Assembly: GCA_020025635.1 (NCBI GenBank)
Contig: JAHHRU010000008.1
Span: 23,924-87,923, forward strand
Length of the DNA stretch: 64,000 bases
DNA from: Allofournierella sp.
GTDB taxonomy: Bacteria; Bacillota; Clostridia; Oscillospirales; Ruminococcaceae
Direction of reading: 5' to 3'
Of the stretch, positions 8,122 to 15,712 are shown one piece after another (position 1 is the first letter of the stretch; each line of letters opens with the position of its first letter). The notes beneath the pieces were generated by a model. It searched no databases. It saw only the letters and a program-made list of their open reading frames with translations, and was not told the DNA's origin. Both the position numbers and the translations under genes were made by a program.

Positions 8122-10333
8122 TTTTATGGTTTCCTTTCCGCTTGGGGCGGCGGTGATGCCCTGCGGCAAATTCTTTTTCATACTGCCGGGTGATGTTCTG
8201 AAGGGCCTGCTCCACGGTGACATGCCCATCCAGCATCCGGATCACTTCCGACCCGATGATATACTCCATCTGCTGCAGGTCAAAGTTTTCCCCGCCGCTG
8301 GGCGGATAGCAGTTGGCCCGGGATTCCCGGCAGCTTCTGCGTGCAAGCGAAAGCCAGGGGTATGCGGCCAGTGCCGCCGAGGACCGATATGCCTCGGTGC
8401 GGGCCGAAATGCCGCCCATCAGGGTCTGGGCCGTGGCGATATCGTCCCGGCTGACCCAGCGCAGCAAATCCAGCGCGGCTTCCCGGTCGGCGCAGCTGGT
8501 GGTGATGCCCACCACTGCACCGCTCATCATGGCATTGCCGCCGGGTACGCAGGTCCAGCCGAACTTATCCGCCACACGGGAATCCGGGCTTACCAGCTCG
8601 GAAACCGCGGTAGTGAAGCAGATGCACATGGCGGTTTCTCCCCGGGCAAATTCCCGAATGGCGCTGTCCCAATATTTATGGCCAGCCCCGGAAACACCGG
8701 CGGCAGCCTCCCGCATCTCTTCCATGGCCTGCCGCCCCGCTTTTGACTGGATGCGAAGCTGGCCGCTCAGGTCAAACAGATCGTCATTATGGCTGAAATA
8801 ACGGGTGAGATATTCCACGCCCGCCACACTGGGCTCCCCGGTGACCAGGGTCGCCCCATAAAGGGTGGGGGAGGATGGATTCAGCTTCCGTGTAAAGAAC
8901 CGGGCGATCCGGTTGTACTGTTCATAGGTTTTCGGGGGTTCCAGCGGCTCATGATAGGTTTCAAAAAACAGCCGCCGCAGGCCCACATCCCCGAACAGAT
9001 CCTTCCGGTACAAAAGCAGCTGCACGCTGACGGCGCTGGGCAGCGCCAGAAGGCGGCCGTCCACCGTGCTGTACCGGGTCTTTGTTCCGGGCAGAAAGCC
9101 GTCCAGGCGGCTTGCAAGCCAGGGGTCCAGCTCATCCAGCGGGGTCAGGCAGGAAGGCCCGAACCAGCGGAACCAGTCCACATCCATGCGCACGATATCA
9201 TAGGGAAGGGGCTCGCCGCTTTGGAGCCGGTCATACAACTCCTGGTGAGACACCTTCTCCACCTGCACCCGGGTCCCGGTGTTTTCCCGGTAAAGCTCGG
9301 TCAGGCACTGCAGCACCTGGGTGGTGTGGCTGAAGCCGGAGGCCATCGTCAGGCTGCGGCCGGTGGGCTCAGTGTTTTGGGAAGGCCAGCAGGAAAAGCC
9401 CCGTGCCTCCAGCAGCTGCGTTTGCGGGGCATGGGCCCCGGAGTGGATCAGCCTTTCGGCTGCGGCACGGCCCAGCTCCCGGTAATCCGCCTCATAGCGG
9501 GTGAAGCTGTCTTCCGGGAAAACAAAAACAGGGGAGAAGGTGCAGATCTCCACCGGGCTGCTTTTGTAAAAACTGCTCCGCAGGTTTTCCACCGCCTGCG
9601 CCAGCGCAATGTTCTCGGTAACCACCACCTGGGGATGCGCATTGGCAAACAGGTTCACCACGTTCTGGTAACGGTAGCTGGTGGTGGTCACCCGGTCGGT
9701 GATCTCACATTCCGGCTCAAGCCGGGTCAGGGTTTCCATAAAGCCATCGTAAAACCGGCCGCTGCCCAGGCGTGTGACGGGCTCCAGCAGCAGGGCCGCC
9801 CGCCGGTATCCCTTTTTTGCGACATATTCTGCCATGCGGCAGCCCGCCCCGTACATATCAAAGCCCAGATACGGGCTTTCGAACGGCTGGGGACGGCCCA
9901 CAAAAAGGACATCCTTTTTTTCAAAGCCCGCATCATAATACGGCTGGCTCCCATCCTGAATGGAAGAAAACACCGCCACGCCCTGGGCCCCCCGGGAACG
10001 CAGCAGCGGGATGCACCGGCGCTCGGATTCCGGGTCATCATCGGTGTGATGCAGATCCACCGAATAGCCCGCCTGCTCTGCGCAGGCGGTGAAGCCGGAA
10101 TAAAAATCCAGATAGGGGCGGTCCCTGAAATTGGGCAGGACCACCGCCAGTGTTTTGGCCGAGCCTCTGCGCAGGTTCCGCGCGCGTTCGTTGATGGTGT
10201 ACCCCATTTCCGCCACCGCGCCCATAACACGCCGGATCTTGTCGCTGCTCACATTGTCTTTTCCGTTCAGCACATTGGACACGGTGCCCTGAGAGACGCC
10301 GGCGGCCTTTGCAATATCCTTGATCGTTGCCAT
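8108..10333 (-). CDS. LacI-type regulator fused to an ABC solute-binding-like domain
   Basis: 741-residue predicted transcription factor. Residues 1-55 are a classic LacI helix-turn-helix and hinge (MATIKDIAKAAGVSQGTVSN, then NERARNLRRGS). Residues ~60-315 are the usual periplasmic-binding-like ligand domain. From ~325 to ~720 comes a second, unrelated domain that resembles extracellular sugar-binding proteins of ABC importers (SBP_bac_1), but there is no signal peptide or lipobox, so it should lie in the cytoplasm. ATG 10333 is chosen from AAGGAAGG just upstream. It is divergent from a sugar importer gene whose promoter carries a LacI-like palindrome, so it probably senses an imported sugar with one or both ligand domains. 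Confidence 0.85.
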   Translation of the reverse strand: MATIKDIAKAAGVSQGTVSNVLNGKDNVSSDKIRRVMGAVAEMGYTINERARNLRRGSAKTLAVVLPNFRDRPYLDFYSGFTACAEQAGYSVDLHHTDDDPESERRCIPLLRSRGAQGVAVFSSIQDGSQPYYDAGFEKKDVLFVGRPQPFESPYLGFDMYGAGCRMAEYVAKKGYRRAALLLEPVTRLGSGRFYDGFMETLTRLEPECEITDRVTTTSYRYQNVVNLFANAHPQVVVTENIALAQAVENLRSSFYKSSPVEICTFSPVFVFPEDSFTRYEADYRELGRAAAERLIHSGAHAPQTQLLEARGFSCWPSQNTEPTGRSLTMASGFSHTTQVLQCLTELYRENTGTRVQVEKVSHQELYDRLQSGEPLPYDIVRMDVDWFRWFGPSCLTPLDELDPWLASRLDGFLPGTKTRYSTVDGRLLALPSAVSVQLLLYRKDLFGDVGLRRLFFETYHEPLEPPKTYEQYNRIARFFTRKLNPSSPTLYGATLVTGEPSVAGVEYLTRYFSHNDDLFDLSGQLRIQSKAGRQAMEEMREAAAGVSGAGHKYWDSAIREFARGETAMCICFTTAVSELVSPDSRVADKFGWTCVPGGNAMMSGAVVGITTSCADREAALDLLRWVSRDDIATAQTLMGGISARTEAYRSSAALAAYPWLSLARRSCRESRANCYPPSGGENFDLQQMEYIIGSEVIRMLDGHVTVEQALQNITRQYEKEFAAGHHRRPKRKGNHKNGTE

Positions 10334-10568
10334 TTGATGCCAGCCTTCCTTTCCATTGGTTTTCCTGCTTCCCGGGCCCGGTTTCAGGCGCTTTGAGCGC
10401 CTGCATCCGTTTTGGGCTGCTTTGGAAATACGTTCGATTATAAGCCTACCCTTAAAAAAGCGGCCTGTCAATTCCTCTTCTGCCAATGCCGGCGGAAATA
10501 GTGCACAATTTTTACACCCATTTCATTGTACAGTCAAACAAATTTGGTGAATATGCTTCAAAAAGCTA

Positions 10569-10597
10569 TTGACACGTTTCAAAAACTGGGGTATATT
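10569..10597 (+). promoter_or_regulatory. promoter of the sugar ABC importer
   Basis: TTGACA (10569-10574) and TATATT (10592-10597) are spaced by 17 bases. Expected start is near 10604, about 80 bases before the binding-protein ATG. Confidence 0.85.
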
Positions 10598-10608
10598 CTG
10601 GGTAGATC

Positions 10609-10623
10609 GTGCAACTATTGCAC
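10609..10623 (+). promoter_or_regulatory. LacI-style operator
   Basis: GTGCAACTATTGCAC is a perfect 6-bp-arm inverted repeat lying about +5 to +20 of the importer promoter. Its TTGCA arms resemble LacI-family operators. It is the likely site of the divergent LacI-type regulator; repression, relieved by sugar, is the simplest model. Confidence 0.65.
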
Positions 10624-10668
10624 CCAATTGTGTACGAAAAATCAAATTGCTGAAAGCAAAATTTCATT

Positions 10669-10674
10669 AGGAGG
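10669..10674 (+). promoter_or_regulatory. ribosome binding site that sets the binding-protein start
   Basis: AGGAGG ten bases before ATG 10685. It decides between this start and an open frame that runs 53 codons further upstream through the promoter. Confidence 0.85.
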
Positions 10675-10684
10675 TATCTTTCGC

Positions 10685-12004
10685 ATGAAAAAGTCCATTT
10701 CCAAAAAAATTCTTGCAGCGCTCCTGGCAGCAGGAATGTCTCTTTCTCTGGCTGCCTGCGGCGGCGCACCTGCTGATGACAAGGGCGGCGAGGAAGTAGC
10801 AGCTCCCACCGCCGAAAAAGAACTGAAGGCCGACCTTGAATACTGGTCCAGCTGGAGCGAGACCGAGCGCCAGGCCCAGGCCATGCAGGAAGCAGCCGAC
10901 AGCTTCATGAAAGCAAACCCCGGCGTGAAGATCAACTTCACCTTCAACGGCCGTGACAACCGCAAGCTGGTTGGTTCCGCCATTGACGCCGGCACCAAGA
11001 TCACCATGATGGATGCCAATGTTGACTTCGTTCAGCAGCTGTGGGGCGATTACATCCTGGATCTTTCGGATGCAGTGGCCCAGCCCTACTCCACCACCAA
11101 CGGCCAGCCCTACAAGGACACCGTCCTTCCCGCCATCATGGATCTTTCTCCCATGATGTTCGACGGCAAATATATGTTCTTCCCCTATGCGCCTCAGGGC
11201 ACCATGGTGTTCTGCAACAAGGGCCTGCTGAATGAATGCGGCGTGACCGAGTATCCCGCCACCTGGGAAGAGCTGATGGATGCCTGCGAAAAGGTCAAGG
11301 CCAAGGGCTACATTCCCATCACCTGCGACAACGCTTACGACATTCACTGGGTCGGCCACTATATGACCCGCCTGCTGGGCGACGATGCCACCCGCAAGCT
11401 GGCTCAGGACCCCGCAGCATGGAGCGACCCCAAGGTTCTGGAAGCCGCAAAGGCCATTGAAGAGATGGCGAAAAAAGGCTACTTTGACCCGGATATCGAA
11501 TCCAACGTTTACCCCAACGCACAGCAGAACATGGTCATCAGCGGCAAGGTTGCAATGTACATCAACGGCACCTGGCTGCCCCATGAAGTGATCGACACCA
11601 CTCCCGAGGGCTTCCAGTGGGGCGCTTTCCCGTTCCCCGCTGTTCCCGGCGGTGTGGACGGCACCGAGGGCGGCTGCTATTCCACCTTCGGCATCTGCCT
11701 GAACAAGAACGCCACCCCGGAAGAGATCGAAGCCGCAACCGCTTTTGCCGTTTACTTCACCACCTCTTTCAGCCAGCGCTTCTCGGATGTTGCCACCATC
11801 ATCCCCATTGCCAAGGACGGCACCTGGCCCGAGACCCTGACCGATGCAAAGACCGTGTTCGACGGCTTCACCAAGCGTTATCCTTCCAGCACCAGCCTGG
11901 GCTCCAACACCAACAGCCGGCCCATTATTGAAGAGGCCTGCCTGAAGCTGATGGGCGGCAGCATTACCGCCGAAGAATTCGTAAAGAGTGCTTCCAAGTT
12001 CTGA
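10685..12004 (+). CDS. sugar ABC transporter substrate-binding lipoprotein
   Basis: Family 1 extracellular solute-binding protein, ~439 residues, which captures a sugar or oligosaccharide for import. It has a Lys-rich N-terminus, a hydrophobic stretch and a lipobox ending LSLAAC, so Cys24 should be lipidated and the protein anchored to the outer face of the membrane. The body has the family's Tyr/Trp-rich ligand region (LEYWSSWSETE, GTWLPHEVID). Two permeases follow on the same strand, but no ATPase gene is present, so a shared MsmX/UgpC-type ATPase elsewhere is probably used, as is common in Firmicutes. A stable hairpin after the gene probably keeps its mRNA more abundant than that of the permeases. 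Confidence 0.9.
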   Translation: MKKSISKKILAALLAAGMSLSLAACGGAPADDKGGEEVAAPTAEKELKADLEYWSSWSETERQAQAMQEAADSFMKANPGVKINFTFNGRDNRKLVGSAIDAGTKITMMDANVDFVQQLWGDYILDLSDAVAQPYSTTNGQPYKDTVLPAIMDLSPMMFDGKYMFFPYAPQGTMVFCNKGLLNECGVTEYPATWEELMDACEKVKAKGYIPITCDNAYDIHWVGHYMTRLLGDDATRKLAQDPAAWSDPKVLEAAKAIEEMAKKGYFDPDIESNVYPNAQQNMVISGKVAMYINGTWLPHEVIDTTPEGFQWGAFPFPAVPGGVDGTEGGCYSTFGICLNKNATPEEIEAATAFAVYFTTSFSQRFSDVATIIPIAKDGTWPETLTDAKTVFDGFTKRYPSSTSLGSNTNSRPIIEEACLKLMGGSITAEEFVKSASKF

Positions 12005-12067
12005 TTTTGAGCCTGCCGGCTTTGCAAAAGCGTCGAAGATCTGATTTCGACAATGAAATGTCATTCA

Positions 12068-12103
12068 GAAAGGGGCGTAAAGCATTGTCTTTGCGCCCCT
12101 TTC
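12068..12103 (+). terminator. intercistronic hairpin after the binding-protein gene
   Basis: A ~15-bp stem with GAAAGGGGCG/CGCCCCTTTC arms and a short loop, without a clear T-run. Such hairpins commonly let the binding protein be made in excess over the permeases. Confidence 0.65.
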
Positions 12104-12134
12104 CACTGATTTAGTTTGCCAAGGAGGAGTTTTC

Positions 12135-13025
12135 ATGAAACAGACACGCCGTTCCATCCTGATTTTCATGGCGCCGGCTGTGATCCTGATGCTGTCTGTG
12201 TTTTTTTATCCTGCGGTACGCACCACAGCCATGAGCTTTTTCGGTGTTCCCCGGGTCACCACCCCCATGTCTGACTGGACCTTCAAGGGCCTTCAGAACT
12301 TCATCGACCTGTTCAACACCCCGCTGTTTGTTACTTCGCTTTTGAACATCCTCAAGATCTGGGTCTTCTGCGGCATTGCAACCATCATCCTTTCGCTGGT
12401 TTTTGCGGTTGCCTTCACCACCCAGCTGCGGTTCAAAAAGTTTTTCCGGGCAATTGTTTACCTGCCCAACGTGATCGCCGCCATCGCCATTGGCTATATG
12501 TGGCTGCTATATGTTTACAACAGCAACTTCGGCCTGCTGCACAACCTGTTCGCCAAGCTGGGCTGGCAGTCCATGGCGGAATTCGGCTGGCTGAGCACCG
12601 ACCATGTGTTCCTTTCCATGTGCATTGCCAACGTGTTCGGCAATGTGGGCTACTTTATGATGATGTACATTGCGGGCATCGAAAAGATCCCGGTTGACTA
12701 TTACGAGGCTTCCCGCATCGAGGGCGCCAACGTGTTCCAGCAGTTCCGCTGCATCACCCTGCCCCTCATCAAGGGCGTGTTCGCCACCTCCGCGGTCCTG
12801 TGGACCACCCGCACCGTGGGCTTCTTTGCCCTTTCTCAGGTTTTCAAGGGCGTTCAGACCTACACCCCGATGCTGTTCACCTACGAGACCCTGTTCGGCA
12901 CCGAATTCACGGTGGACATCAACGCCGGCACCGCCGCTGCGGCAGCGGTTGTGATGACCGTTACCGTTGTGATCATCTCGTCTTTGATCAACCACTGCAT
13001 CAAGGACGAAGCCTATGAGCTTTAA
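12135..13025 (+). CDS. sugar ABC transporter permease (MalF-like)
   Basis: Inner-membrane permease of a CUT1-type sugar importer, 296 residues with about six membrane helices beginning with ILIFMAPAVILMLSVFFYP. The EAA-type loop that contacts the ATPase is seen in DYYEASRIEGANVFQQFRCITLP (residues ~193-215). AAGGAGGAG lies just upstream. It pairs with the second permease 15 bases downstream to form the channel. Confidence 0.92.
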   Translation: MKQTRRSILIFMAPAVILMLSVFFYPAVRTTAMSFFGVPRVTTPMSDWTFKGLQNFIDLFNTPLFVTSLLNILKIWVFCGIATIILSLVFAVAFTTQLRFKKFFRAIVYLPNVIAAIAIGYMWLLYVYNSNFGLLHNLFAKLGWQSMAEFGWLSTDHVFLSMCIANVFGNVGYFMMMYIAGIEKIPVDYYEASRIEGANVFQQFRCITLPLIKGVFATSAVLWTTRTVGFFALSQVFKGVQTYTPMLFTYETLFGTEFTVDINAGTAAAAAVVMTVTVVIISSLINHCIKDEAYEL

Positions 13026-13040
13026 GGGAGGGAAGAGCAG

Positions 13041-13907
13041 ATGAAATCCAAAAAGACAAAGGCTCGCCAGCCCTTCAGCCTGAAAAAGGAGCTGCCGCTG
13101 CTGCCCTGCTATCTGCTGGGCCTTCTGTGGGCCTTTTTCACCATCTTCATGCTGGGCTGGATCATTGCCGCCTCCCTTTCCACCACCCGTGAGATCTTCA
13201 CCGGCTCGGTGCTGGCCAGCGGCCCCCACTTTGAAAACTTCACCAAGGCCCTGTTCCAGAACCAGTCGCTGAACAACCTGATCAACTCCACCATCTACAC
13301 CGTGCCGTCCATCATCCTGGCCATTTTGGTCAGCGCTCCGGCGGCATACTGCATGTCCCGCTTCAATTTCCGGTTCCGGGGCGTCATTGAAAAGGGCATC
13401 ATCATGGGCCTGGGCATCCCCGCCATCATGATCATCATGCCGCTGTTCTCCATTGTGAGCTCGCTCCGGCTGTCCGGCTCGCACCTGACCCTGATCTTCC
13501 TGTATACGGCCACCGCGATCCCGTATACCACCTTCTTTCTGATCACCTTTTTCCGGGGCATCTCCACCACCTTTGAGGAGGCGGCCGCCATCGACGGCTG
13601 CGGCCCGGTCAAGTGCTTCTGGAGCATCATGTTCCCCCTGGCGCAGCCCGCCATCGTCACCGTTACCATCTTCAACTTCATCAGCCGCTGGAACGAGTAT
13701 TTCATGGCCCTGATCTTTGCCAACAAAAAAGAGCTCCGTTCGCTGGGCGTCGGCCTGTATCAGACCATCTATTCCATGATGAACTCCGGCGACTGGGCCG
13801 GTATGTTTGCATCGGTGGTCATCGTTTTCATCCCCACCGTTGTGATCTATCTGTTCCTGTCGGACAAGATCGTTTCCGGCGTGACCGCCGGCGGCGTGAA
13901 GGGCTGA
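13041..13907 (+). CDS. sugar ABC transporter permease (MalG-like)
   Basis: Second permease subunit, 288 residues with about six helices. The EAA motif is visible in TTFEEAAAIDGCGPVKCFWSI-like sequence near residues 175-195, typical of the CarbB/MalG family. It begins 15 bases after the first permease with GGGAGGGAAG as ribosome binding site. The missing N-terminal P-loop and the helix pattern exclude an ATPase. A terminator follows before the third sulfatase. Confidence 0.92.
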   Translation: MKSKKTKARQPFSLKKELPLLPCYLLGLLWAFFTIFMLGWIIAASLSTTREIFTGSVLASGPHFENFTKALFQNQSLNNLINSTIYTVPSIILAILVSAPAAYCMSRFNFRFRGVIEKGIIMGLGIPAIMIIMPLFSIVSSLRLSGSHLTLIFLYTATAIPYTTFFLITFFRGISTTFEEAAAIDGCGPVKCFWSIMFPLAQPAIVTVTIFNFISRWNEYFMALIFANKKELRSLGVGLYQTIYSMMNSGDWAGMFASVVIVFIPTVVIYLFLSDKIVSGVTAGGVKG

Positions 13908-13955
13908 TTTTTTCCGGCCCTTGCGCCTTTGCAGTTTCCTCTGGCATCTTTTTTC

Positions 13956-13999
13956 AAATGCCGCACCGCCAAGGGTTTTGTGCGGCGCGGCATTTGTTT
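13956..13999 (+). terminator. terminator after the sugar permeases
   Basis: AAATGCCGC pairs with GCGGCATTT (13956-13964 and 13987-13995), followed by a T-rich tract. Confidence 0.7.
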
Positions 14000-14063
14000 T
14001 TGCTCAAAAGGGGCAGGCAAAAAGGCCCCCATCATCCGCTCAATCTGAAGGGAGATTTCTACC

Positions 14064-15542
14064 ATGGCACCCAACAACAAACGTCCGAACATCCTGTGGC
14101 TCATGACCGACCAGCACAAAACCGATGCGCTTTCTTTTGTGTGGGACTCGCTTTCCGATGCACCGTATCTGTGCAAAAAGCGGGACCTGACCCCCAATCT
14201 GGATGCCCTTGCCGCAGACGGATGCTTTTTTCCCAACGCTTACTGCCCCTCGCCGGTGTGCGGCCCTGCCCGTGCCAGCATGAAAACAGGCAAATATCCG
14301 CCTGCCACCGGTGCTGTGAAAAACTGGAAGGCCCTGAACGAGGACAACACCTATCTGCCCATCCTTCTGCGGGACGGCGGCTATGAGACCGGCATGTCCG
14401 GCAAGCTGCACTTCTTCCCCCCGGAAGAGGACTACGGCTTCCAGGTGCGCCACCTGAGTGATGCCCCTTACTCGGTTTACTGGGAGGACGACAAGCACTC
14501 CGAATACATCAAATGGCTGCGCCAGGAGCATTTCGATGCAAAGGGCATCGACCCGGTGGCCCTGTTCAACGCCGATGAATCCGCCTACGACTCCAACATC
14601 AAGCAGTTCATCCAGGGCTCCTTCTTCCGCACCAAGGAAGAGCACGAAACCGGCTGGACCACCGAGCGCGCCATCGATTTTCTGGAGCACGACTGGGACG
14701 GTGAAAAGCCCTTCTTCTTCTATACCTCTTATTTCGGCCCCCACCAGCCCTACGGCGCCCCCGACCCCTACAATGATTTCGTTTCGCCGGATGAGATCCT
14801 GCTGCCGGAGTCCTATTACACCGACTTCAAGAAGGGCTGCCCCATTTTTGAGGAAAAGAACCGGGCCCTTTACAACCACATCCGCCGTGACATGACCGAG
14901 CAGGATGTGAAGGAGGTCATCGCCTCCTATCTGGGCCAGGTGCACATGATCGACGAGTCCATCGGAGAGCTGATCCGCTATCTGAAGGAAAAGGGCCTGT
15001 ACGACAACACCTTCATCATCTTTTCCTCCGACCACGGCGATCATCTGGGCGAGCACGGCCTGTTCTTCAAGGGCGAAATGTACGACAGCTGCGCCAAGGT
15101 GCCGCTGATCATCAAGCCCGCCGGCGCCCCCAGCGGCCGGCGCAGGAGCGAAGTGGTGAATACCATCGACCTTTTCCAAACCGTTCTGGATGCGGCCCAG
15201 ATCGACTGGAAGCCCCGCCCCGGCAGGGAAGCGGAATACACCGAGAGCCGCTCCCTGATGCCGCTGCTTTCCGGCGATGCTTCCCAGTGGGACAACGAGA
15301 CCTACTCCATCATCGGCGACAAGCGTGACAGCGCCCTGTGCATGGTGCGCAGGGATGCCTGCAAGCTGATCCGCCTGGCGCACGGCCCGAAGGATGCGGT
15401 CTATGAAATGTACGATCTGGAAAAGGACCCCGATGAGCACACCGATGTTTACGAGCGGCCCGAATACCGGAAAGTTCGGGACTGTTTGCAAAAAAAGCTT
15501 GACGCATGGTTCCAGAAGCAGTATCCTTGCTTTGACGCCTGA
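14064..15542 (+). CDS. Cys-type sulfatase
   Basis: Third type I sulfatase, 492 residues. The metal-site motif WLMTDQHKTDA is near the N-terminus; the formylglycine signature C-G-P-A-R starts at Cys66, followed by ASMKTGKYP. SSDHGDHLGEHGL near residue 323 carries the second metal-ligand block, and a late ELYD-like segment (VYEMYDLEKDPDE) is the usual C-terminal sign of choline-sulfatase/heparan-sulfatase-like enzymes. No signal peptide. It follows the importer genes, which fits desulfation after uptake. Maturation would depend on the anSME at 5.6-6.8 kb. Confidence 0.9.
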   Translation: MAPNNKRPNILWLMTDQHKTDALSFVWDSLSDAPYLCKKRDLTPNLDALAADGCFFPNAYCPSPVCGPARASMKTGKYPPATGAVKNWKALNEDNTYLPILLRDGGYETGMSGKLHFFPPEEDYGFQVRHLSDAPYSVYWEDDKHSEYIKWLRQEHFDAKGIDPVALFNADESAYDSNIKQFIQGSFFRTKEEHETGWTTERAIDFLEHDWDGEKPFFFYTSYFGPHQPYGAPDPYNDFVSPDEILLPESYYTDFKKGCPIFEEKNRALYNHIRRDMTEQDVKEVIASYLGQVHMIDESIGELIRYLKEKGLYDNTFIIFSSDHGDHLGEHGLFFKGEMYDSCAKVPLIIKPAGAPSGRRRSEVVNTIDLFQTVLDAAQIDWKPRPGREAEYTESRSLMPLLSGDASQWDNETYSIIGDKRDSALCMVRRDACKLIRLAHGPKDAVYEMYDLEKDPDEHTDVYERPEYRKVRDCLQKKLDAWFQKQYPCFDA

Positions 15543-15581
15543 TTTTATCTGACTTTGTTTTCGCGCGGTACAGCCGCATAT

Positions 15582-15617
15582 AAAGCCCGGACTGCTCTTT
15601 GCAACAGCCCGGGCTTT
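15582..15617 (+). terminator. hairpin after the third sulfatase
   Basis: AAAGCCCGG (15582-15590) pairs with CCGGGCTTT (15609-15617). The T-run is poor, so termination may be partial. Confidence 0.5.
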
Positions 15618-15712
15618 GCATCGGAACACCGCTTTTTTAAAAAAAAGGGGAGTTTTTCTTCCCTGAAAAAACATTGTGTGCCGCAAAAGCCGGCGCAGAA
15701 GGACGGAAAATT

